Assembly (NCBI GenBank): GCA_937983035.1
Contig: CALKAN010000284.1
Coordinates: 1 to 20,674 of the forward strand
Origin: an uncultured Paenibacillaceae bacterium
GTDB lineage: Bacteria > Bacillota > Bacilli > Paenibacillales > CALAME01
Reading direction: 5' to 3'
DNA length: 20,674 bases
Every line of letters begins with the position of its first letter. Within the stretch, counting starts at the first letter, position 1. Position numbers and translations under genes: made by a program. This document shows, piece after piece, positions 15,456 to 20,674 of the stretch. A model generated the notes under the pieces. That model was not told the DNA's origin. It ran no database searches and saw only the letters and a program-made list of their open reading frames with translations.

Positions 15456-16490
15456 ATGTTGAAAATTGGCGATATTGTCATTCCGAATCGTGTTGTTCTT
15501 GCTCCAATGGCCGGAGTTTGCAATCCAGCGTTTCGATTGATCGCAAAAGAATTTGGCACTGGACTCGTATGTGCGGAAATGGTCAGCGACAAAGCGATTT
15601 TGCATAAAAACAAAAGAACGATGCAAATGTTATATGTGGACGAGAGAGAAAAACCGTTGAGTCTGCAAATTGTCGGCGGGAACAAAGAAACGCTCGTCGA
15701 AGCTGCCAAAGTAGTTGACAAGCAAACAAATGCAGATATTATCGATATTAATATGGGATGCCCGGTTCCTAAAGTGACGAATTGCGATGCCGGCGCAAAA
15801 TGGCTGCTGGACCCGAATAAAGTCGAGGAGATGGTCGCCGCAGTCGTCGAAGCGGTTGACAAGCCGGTAACTGTGAAAATGCGCATGGGCTGGGATGAAG
15901 ATCACATCTTTGCCGTTGAGAATGCGCAGGCCGTGGAACGTGCCGGCGGAAAGGCTGTCAGCATCCATGGCAGAACAAGAAAGCAGATGTATACGGGCCG
16001 TGCGAACTGGGATATTATACGTGAAGTGAAGCAAGCGGTAAACATTCCTGTTATAGGCAATGGAGATGTTTTTACACCGCAGGATGCGAAACGCATGCTT
16101 GATGAAACGGGCTGCGACGGCGTCATGATCGGCAGAGGCGCGCTTGGCAATCCGTGGATGCTTTATCGAACGGTTGAATATTTAACGACAGGCAAATTGC
16201 TGCCCGAACCGTCGGCAAGAGAAAAGATTGAAATTGCCATCTTGCATTTGGATCGATTGATTGCATTGCGGAATGAGCGCATCGCCGTCAGAGAAATGCG
16301 CAAGCATATCGCATGGTATTTGAAAGGATTGCGCGGTTCCAAGCCGGTGAAAGACCGAGCGATGGAAGAGACGACCCGGGAAGGGTTGGTGCGCCTTTTG
16401 ATGGAGTTCGCAGAACAAGCGGAACAGGAACAATTTAAGTCGAAATCAGGCGAAAAAACAAGTTTTCCAATGGAAAATGCTGCGGTGTAA
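15456..16490 (+). CDS. dusB: tRNA-dihydrouridine synthase
   Basis: Encodes a 344-residue FMN enzyme that reduces uridines in the tRNA D-loop. The barrel start V-L-A-P-M-A-G-V, the N-M-G-C-P-V-P-K-V motif, V-K-M-R-M-G-W, I-H-G-R-T-R, and the phosphate-binding G-N-G-D-V and M-I-G-R-G-A-L-G-N-P-W are all present. The ATG at 15456 is preferred because AGGTGA lies seven bases upstream and the protein then begins like Bacillus YacF; an ATG at 15432 would overlap yazB. It is the last gene of the folate operon. No terminator is visible; the greA promoter begins six bases after the stop. Confidence 0.95.
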   Translation: MLKIGDIVIPNRVVLAPMAGVCNPAFRLIAKEFGTGLVCAEMVSDKAILHKNKRTMQMLYVDEREKPLSLQIVGGNKETLVEAAKVVDKQTNADIIDINMGCPVPKVTNCDAGAKWLLDPNKVEEMVAAVVEAVDKPVTVKMRMGWDEDHIFAVENAQAVERAGGKAVSIHGRTRKQMYTGRANWDIIREVKQAVNIPVIGNGDVFTPQDAKRMLDETGCDGVMIGRGALGNPWMLYRTVEYLTTGKLLPEPSAREKIEIAILHLDRLIALRNERIAVREMRKHIAWYLKGLRGSKPVKDRAMEETTREGLVRLLMEFAEQAEQEQFKSKSGEKTSFPMENAAV

Positions 16491-16496
16491 ACTTGA

Positions 16497-16525
16497 TTGA
16501 CAATTATGTCAGCTTGCAATATAAT
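16497..16525 (+). promoter_or_regulatory. greA sigma-A promoter
   Basis: A perfect consensus TTGACA at 16497-16502 and TATAAT at 16520-16525 with a 17-base spacer. It lies about 150 bases before the greA start, leaving a long 5' leader. Confidence 0.9.
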
Positions 16526-16536
16526 CTTGCAATATA
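16513..16536. repeat. Tandem 11-bp direct repeat at the greA -10
   Basis: CTTGCAATATA occurs at 16513-16523 and again at 16526-16536, a 13-base period. The first copy forms part of the -10 element; the second covers the predicted transcription start. It could be a local duplication or a binding site. Confidence 0.6.
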
Positions 16537-16610
16537 TCCTTATAAACAACAGTGTCGCTCAACATTTAATCATCTTCCAAGCGAATTGTAATATATTTTA
16601 AAATGACATT

Positions 16611-16644
16611 CATGCTGCTGCTCTTTTTGCAAGAGCAACGCATG
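16611..16644 (+). other. Hairpin in the greA leader
   Basis: CATGC at 16611-16615 pairs with GCATG at 16640-16644, and inside it GCTCTT at 16620-16625 pairs with AAGAGC at 16631-16636 around TTTGC. It lies 30 bases before the greA ATG and is not followed by a T tract. The rest of the leader (16537-16610) is AT-rich with no recognised element. Confidence 0.5.
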
Positions 16645-16674
16645 AAAATAATTCACGACGGGAGTTATGGTAAC

Positions 16675-17151
16675 ATGTCGGAAAAAGAAGTAATCCTTAC
16701 TCCAGACGGTCTCAAAAAGCTGGAGGAAGAATTGGAAAACTTAAAATCAGTAAAACGGCGCGAAGTCGCCGAAAGAATTAAAATTGCCATCGGATACGGC
16801 GATTTAAGCGAGAACTCCGAATACGAAGATGCTAAGAACGAACAGGCCTTTATTGAAGGGCGTATTATCACCCTTGAAAAAATGTTGAGAAATGCAAGAA
16901 TCATAAATGATGACGAAGTTGATACGAATACGGTCAGCATCGGTTCAAAAGTTACCTTGAAAGACATGGAGTTTGGGGATGTTGTTGAGTATACGATTGT
17001 AGGCACTGCTGAATCAGACCCGTCCCAAAATAAGATTTCGAATGAAAGTCCTGTGGGTAAAGCTATTATAGGCAAAGAGAAAGGTGCTGTCGTGGACGTC
17101 AACGTACCGGCAGGCGTGATCCAGTACAAGATTATCGATATTAAGAAATAA
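16675..17151 (+). CDS. greA: Transcription elongation factor GreA
   Basis: Encodes a 158-residue factor that enters the RNA polymerase secondary channel and stimulates cleavage of backtracked transcripts. The N-terminal coiled coil (residues about 10-75) carries the acidic tip G-D-L-S-E-N-S-E-Y, and the C-terminal FKBP-like domain ends in the usual P-x-G-V-I-Q-Y-K-I. The ATG at 16675 gives the exact family length and has GGGAG about ten bases upstream; an earlier in-frame ATG at 16603 would add 24 residues encoded by the leader hairpin. It has its own consensus promoter and a terminator. The place between dusB and lysS differs from B. subtilis. Confidence 0.96.
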   Translation: MSEKEVILTPDGLKKLEEELENLKSVKRREVAERIKIAIGYGDLSENSEYEDAKNEQAFIEGRIITLEKMLRNARIINDDEVDTNTVSIGSKVTLKDMEFGDVVEYTIVGTAESDPSQNKISNESPVGKAIIGKEKGAVVDVNVPAGVIQYKIIDIKK

Positions 17152-17159
17152 TGCGCTTT

Positions 17160-17195
17160 CCCTCAGCTGCTTAAAACCTGAGGGTTTTCTTTATT
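17160..17195 (+). terminator. Intrinsic terminator after greA
   Basis: A perfect 7-bp stem CCCTCAG at 17160-17166 and CTGAGGG at 17178-17184 with an 11-base loop is followed by TTTTCTTTATTT. No clear promoter is visible between here and lysS, so read-through may feed lysS. Confidence 0.85.
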
Positions 17196-17242
17196 TGCTT
17201 GTCGGATGCAGCAATTTATGAACATGAAGGAGATGGAACGTC

Positions 17243-18730
17243 TTGACTGAAGAATTAGAACTTAATGAAATGCTCAGCATTCGCCGGAAAAAGCTGGACG
17301 AGCTTCGCAAACTCGGAATTGATCCGTTTGGCAAAAAATATGATATTACGCATACTGCACAGGAAATTGCCGCTGACTATAACGATTACAGCAAAGAGCA
17401 GTTGCAGGAAATGGATGTCCAAGTCAGCTTGGCAGGCCGCATCATGCAAAGACGAGACATGGGCAAAGCTGCATTTGCGCACATTCAGGATAAGACGGAC
17501 CGAATCCAAATTTATGTTCGTAAAGATGCGGTCAGTGAAACAGAATTCGAAGCGTTCAGCTTGTTGGACATCGGAGATATCATCGGCGTTAAAGGAACAG
17601 TCTTCAAAACGAAAACTGGAGAAATTACGATTAAAGTCAGCCATCTTGAAGTGCTGACGAAGTCTCTATATCCGCTTCCTGAAAAGTTTCATGGCTTGAA
17701 AGACGTGGAACTGAGATATCGGCAGCGGTATTTGGATTTGATCATGAACCCTGAAGTGAAGCAAACATTCGTCGCGCGTTCAAAGATTATTCAATCGATG
17801 AGAAACTATTTGAACGCCAGAGGCTTTCTAGAAGTGGAAACGCCGACGCTCCATACGATTGCCGGCGGAGCAGCAGCCAAACCATTTGTCACGCACCATA
17901 ATGCGCTCGATATGCAGCTCAATATGCGCATTGCGATTGAATTGCATCTGAAGCGATTGATTGTGGGCGGAATGGATCGCGTGTATGAGATCGGCCGAGT
18001 ATATCGAAATGAAGGCATTTCGACGCGTCATAACCCGGAATTTACGATGATGGAGCTGTATGAGGCATATGCAGATTATGAAGACATCATGCGCTTAACG
18101 GAAAATATGATCGCTCATATTGCTCAAGAAGTTTGCGGAACAACGCAAATTGTTTATCAAGATCACACCGTTGATTTGAGCACGCCATGGAAGCGGATTT
18201 CCATGGTCGATGCGGTGAAGGAAGCAACGGGCGTAGATTTCAGCGTGGAAATGACGGATGAGGAAGCGCACGAATTGGCGAAGAAACATAACGTTCCAGT
18301 AGATCCGAACATGACCTTCGGACATATTTTGAATGAGTTTTTCGAACATTTCGTGGAAGAGACTTTGATCCAGCCGACGTTTGTATACGGGCATCCGGTC
18401 GCCATATCTCCGCTTGCAAAGAAAAATGACAAAGATCCCCGTTTTACAGATCGGTTTGAACTGTTTATTGTCGGAAGAGAACATGCGAATGCATTTACTG
18501 AACTGAATGATCCGATCGATCAGCGGGAACGGTTTGAGGCTCAATTGATCGAGCGCCAACAAGGCAACGAAGAAGCGCATGAAATGGATGAGGATTTTAT
18601 TAGAGCATTGGAATACGGCATGCCGCCTACCGGCGGATTGGGCATCGGCATGGATCGTCTCGTCATGCTGCTTACAGATGCGCCTTCGATCCGGGATGTT
18701 TTGTTGTTCCCGTTGATGCGAAATAAATAA
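17243..18730 (+). CDS. lysS: Lysyl-tRNA synthetase, class II
   Basis: Encodes a 495-residue synthetase that charges tRNA-Lys. An N-terminal OB-fold anticodon-binding domain (about residues 55-150) precedes the class II core with motif 2 in Y-E-I-G-R-V-Y-R-N-E-G-I-S-T-R-H-N-P-E-F and motif 3 in G-L-G-I-G-M-D-R-L. Length matches the Bacillus enzyme. The TTG at 17243 is the start, with AAGGAGA about nine bases upstream. In B. subtilis lysS is followed by rRNA operons, and here too an rRNA-type promoter region follows, after one inserted minus-strand gene. Confidence 0.97.
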   Translation: MTEELELNEMLSIRRKKLDELRKLGIDPFGKKYDITHTAQEIAADYNDYSKEQLQEMDVQVSLAGRIMQRRDMGKAAFAHIQDKTDRIQIYVRKDAVSETEFEAFSLLDIGDIIGVKGTVFKTKTGEITIKVSHLEVLTKSLYPLPEKFHGLKDVELRYRQRYLDLIMNPEVKQTFVARSKIIQSMRNYLNARGFLEVETPTLHTIAGGAAAKPFVTHHNALDMQLNMRIAIELHLKRLIVGGMDRVYEIGRVYRNEGISTRHNPEFTMMELYEAYADYEDIMRLTENMIAHIAQEVCGTTQIVYQDHTVDLSTPWKRISMVDAVKEATGVDFSVEMTDEEAHELAKKHNVPVDPNMTFGHILNEFFEHFVEETLIQPTFVYGHPVAISPLAKKNDKDPRFTDRFELFIVGREHANAFTELNDPIDQRERFEAQLIERQQGNEEAHEMDEDFIRALEYGMPPTGGLGIGMDRLVMLLTDAPSIRDVLLFPLMRNK

Positions 18731-18738
18731 TGAAATTA

Positions 18739-18825
18739 AAAAACCACCCGTCTTTGAACTGCACCCCAATTGTTAGACACAATCTAACAGCTGGAGACGC
18801 AGTCCACTTTAAATGGGTGGTTTTT
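18739..18825. terminator. 87-bp palindrome, probable bidirectional terminator
   Basis: Outer arms AAAAACCACCC at 18739-18749 and GGGTGGTTTTT at 18815-18825 are perfect complements. Inside, GAACTGC at 18756-18762 pairs with GCAGTCC at 18799-18805 (6 of 7), and TGTTAGA at 18771-18777 with TCTAACA at 18783-18789 around CACAA. Because both strands end in a T run, it can terminate the convergent lysS and lipoprotein genes. It is much longer than the other terminators here and the inner sequence recalls insertion-sequence ends, so it may be a mobile-element remnant. Confidence 0.75.
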
Positions 18826-18969
18826 CTGTTTGCTTCGCAGGCTTGGCTGCTATTATTATTTTGCAAAATGCTCATATTCAAAATGGAGGCCAATTGCCTT
18901 CAGCATGCGCTTTGCTGCGCAGCCGTTTGTTTTCATATCTAAGATTTTAAGAGCTTAAGCCGTGCGATA

Positions 18970-20292
18970 TTAACGGGAAGAAAGGATTTCCTGAATGTAA
19001 CTGTTCGTCTTCTCATTAGCTTCCCGCAAAGCGGTATTGATGTCCTTTCCGTTGAGCAATACGTCTTTAGCTGCCTCATTAAGAAATTTTCTCGCTTCCA
19101 CATCAAACTCAGTATGTTTAACGACTCCTGGCTCAACCGTGAAAAATGCTTCCGTATTGACTCCTTCCAAGAATGGAAGTTCGGATCCAAATCCTTTACG
19201 ATTTTCTGCTGTTTTTTCTAAAACAGAAATCTGTCCTTTATTGTTAAAATCTTTTTGAACAGGCTCGCTGAAAATTTTAAAAATAATTTGGAATGCTTCT
19301 TCTTTATGCCGGCTGATCGAACTTACCGCAAAATTATGCGTTTCAGCAAACCAAGCGTAGTTTTCCTCTCCTTCGTATTTGGGCAGCTCAACCATATCCC
19401 AGTTAAATGTCACGCCTTCGTTAACCAATCGTTCGATGTCGCGAATAACGTCCGCTCCCCAATATGCCAGCATGCCTATATTTCGATCGTTTATAAACTG
19501 CGAGTGATTGTTGACTGTCAGCTGTCCATTTTGAATATATCCGGGAACAGAAAAAATCTCTTTATATTGATTTAAGATTTTTTTCCAGCCATCCGCTTCC
19601 AGCATGCCTCGATTCGTTTCACTGTCGACATAAGGCAGTTTCAGCTGCATTCCCATTCGATCAGCTCCTCCTGTCCAAATGCCTAAATATTGAATCGTTC
19701 CGTCCTGGCGTGTTAGTTCGCGGGCCAACGCTTCCGCTTCGGTCCAAGTCATCCCTTCTTGCGGGTACGGAAGACCAAACGCATCAAAGACATCTTTGTT
19801 ATAAAACAAAGCGGGAATATTCATTCTAAAAGGCAGCGCAAGCATTTGTCCGTCATCACTAAAGCTGCGAATCGCGTCTAATGCGACTTGGTCGTATTTC
19901 GATAGATTAATTTCGTATTTTTTTATATAGGGATTAAAGTCTTCCATAATATTGTATTCGCGCAAACTTGAGATGCCGGGCAGCCCGGACATAAAGAAGT
20001 CAGGAACTTCGTTTGCTGCAATCATGTCATCAAGACTTCCATCCGCCTTTTCTACAGTAATGTGAGGCAGCGCCTCTTTAATTTTTCCTTGAAAGTACCA
20101 TTCGAAATCCTCGTCGGTAAAACCGCCGTAGTATCTCATAAACTTAATGGTGACAGGCTCTGCGGGTTGTTCAACTCTTTCATCTTCATCAGATTCGCCG
20201 TTGGAATGGATTGTTTCTGTCGAATTGCAGGCAGCGATCAGAAAAAGCGCCAATAATAAAAATGAAAGCTTCTTTATTATGAATCCCTCCAT
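18970..20292 (-). CDS. ABC transporter solute-binding lipoprotein, family 1
   Basis: A 440-residue exported lipoprotein. A K-K-rich start and hydrophobic stretch end in the lipobox L-I-A-A-C with Cys22 as the lipid-modified residue, followed by an acidic linker and a periplasmic-binding-type fold. The F-Y-N-K-D-V-F-D-A-F-G and M-T-W-T-E-A-E-A-L-A segments are typical of sugar-binding family 1 proteins. The substrate cannot be deduced. No permease or ATPase gene is adjacent, so it is an orphan or works with a transporter elsewhere. The annotated ATG at 20292 lacks a good upstream site. GGAGGG at 20285-20290 overlaps its own first codons and lies seven bases before an in-frame ATA at 20277-20275, after which the protein would read K-K-L-S as most such lipoproteins do. 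The gene sits against the direction of its neighbours between lysS and the rRNA promoters. Confidence 0.85.
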   Translation of the reverse strand: MEGFIIKKLSFLLLALFLIAACNSTETIHSNGESDEDERVEQPAEPVTIKFMRYYGGFTDEDFEWYFQGKIKEALPHITVEKADGSLDDMIAANEVPDFFMSGLPGISSLREYNIMEDFNPYIKKYEINLSKYDQVALDAIRSFSDDGQMLALPFRMNIPALFYNKDVFDAFGLPYPQEGMTWTEAEALARELTRQDGTIQYLGIWTGGADRMGMQLKLPYVDSETNRGMLEADGWKKILNQYKEIFSVPGYIQNGQLTVNNHSQFINDRNIGMLAYWGADVIRDIERLVNEGVTFNWDMVELPKYEGEENYAWFAETHNFAVSSISRHKEEAFQIIFKIFSEPVQKDFNNKGQISVLEKTAENRKGFGSELPFLEGVNTEAFFTVEPGVVKHTEFDVEARKFLNEAAKDVLLNGKDINTALREANEKTNSYIQEILSSR

Positions 20293-20455
20293 TTCAAGAA
20301 AAATGTTAATATTTCCCTGTTTAAATATCTTATTGTGAAAGTTGCCTAATGGTGATGGCAAATCACGGTTCAATTTTTAATGCTGCGCATTTCAAATGGA
20401 TTTCCGTGAAGTTGTCAGCTTAGCTGCGGCTTTCACATAAACAAAAAAATGGATG

Positions 20456-20484
20456 TTGACAATGCTTGACCGGCATGATATATT
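20456..20484 (+). promoter_or_regulatory. rRNA operon promoter P1
   Basis: TTGACA at 20456-20461 and TATATT at 20479-20484 with a 17-base spacer. It is the upstream member of a tandem pair separated by about 110 bases, as in B. subtilis rrn operons. The stretch 20293-20455, which also lies upstream of the minus-strand lipoprotein gene, holds no convincing minus-strand promoter; only a weak inverted repeat, TTGCC and GGCAA at 20342-20361, was seen. Confidence 0.7.
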
Positions 20485-20564
20485 TTTATTCGCGTCTGAA
20501 TCAAGTGCAATCATTGTTCAGCATATGAGTTCACACAATTTTAAAAAAATGCAAAAAAATACAC

Positions 20565-20594
20565 TTGCATTTAGACATGAAGATGTGATATAAT
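20565..20594 (+). promoter_or_regulatory. rRNA operon promoter P2
   Basis: TTGCAT at 20565-20570 and a consensus TATAAT at 20589-20594 with an 18-base spacer and a TG one base before the -10. An A-rich, AT-rich tract precedes it. Transcription would start near 20601. Confidence 0.8.
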
Positions 20595-20674
20595 ATAAGA
20601 GTCGCTGTTAAACACCGGTTCGGCAAGAAGAGCTTGGTGATGGCGGCGAGAGAATCAGCTTGAACCTTGAAAAC
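20595..20674 (+). other. rRNA operon 5' leader (partial)
   Basis: The window ends in a purine-rich leader finishing TTGAACCTTGAAAAC, a stretch that resembles Bacillales rRNA leader sequences just before the mature 16S gene. No mature 16S sequence is reached. The call rests on the tandem promoters, this stretch, and the B. subtilis order lysS followed by rRNA. Confidence 0.65.

Noticed and set aside
16611..16644. Terminator for dusB or the greA leader
   Set aside because: The hairpin is not followed by a T tract, so it is listed only as a leader structure.
20595..20674. Start of mature 16S rRNA within the window
   Set aside because: No conserved 16S 5' sequence is present before the window ends; only the leader is seen.

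Overview
This window is a housekeeping segment of a low-to-medium GC, spore-forming Firmicute (Bacillales, most likely Paenibacillaceae). The evidence is gene order. The series yabS - yabT - tilS - hpt - ftsH - coaX - hslO - cysK - pabB - pabA - pabC - folP - folB - folK - yazB - dusB - lysS - rRNA promoter region follows the Bacillus subtilis origin-proximal chromosome almost gene for gene. Two features point away from Bacillus itself: nadA and nadC sit between ftsH and coaX, and greA sits between dusB and lysS. Ribosome binding sites are strong GGAGG types, and TTG and GTG starts are common.

Layout. 1-1345: the 3' part of a von Willebrand A-domain gene (yabS) overlapping a membrane-anchored Ser/Thr kinase (yabT). 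1402-3381: tilS and hpt. 3382-5519: ftsH with its own promoter, an upstream inverted repeat and a strong terminator. 5532-9256: NAD and CoA cofactor genes (nadA, nadC, coaX) plus the redox chaperone hslO. nadA has its own promoter, a leader hairpin and a downstream terminator. 9316-10334: cysK with a near-consensus promoter and an operator-like palindrome. 10335-16490: an eight-gene folate operon (pabB, pabA, pabC, folP, folB, folK, a small XRE regulator, dusB) with overlapping junctions. 16497-18825: greA and lysS, ending in an 87-bp palindrome. 18970-20292, minus strand: a lone sugar-type ABC lipoprotein. 20456-20674: tandem promoters and leader typical of an rRNA operon whose 16S gene should start just beyond the window.

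How the genes work together. pabB/pabA/pabC turn chorismate into p-aminobenzoate, and folP, folB and folK supply the pterin side, so the operon covers most of dihydropteroate synthesis. nadA and nadC make nicotinate mononucleotide from iminoaspartate, but the usual partner nadB is absent here. TilS and Hpt are reported to co-activate ftsH in B. subtilis, and the same three genes are adjacent here.

The most unusual observation is in PabA: the catalytic cysteine of the glutamine amidotransferase is a serine (Ser78), and the neighbouring conserved Gln is Leu82, while His167 and Glu169 remain. Other points worth checking are the missing nadB, the lipoprotein gene whose ideal start codon is AUA, the pab promoter placed ahead of a terminator-like hairpin, and the palindrome after lysS. 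No CRISPR array, complete insertion sequence, phage or tRNA gene was seen.
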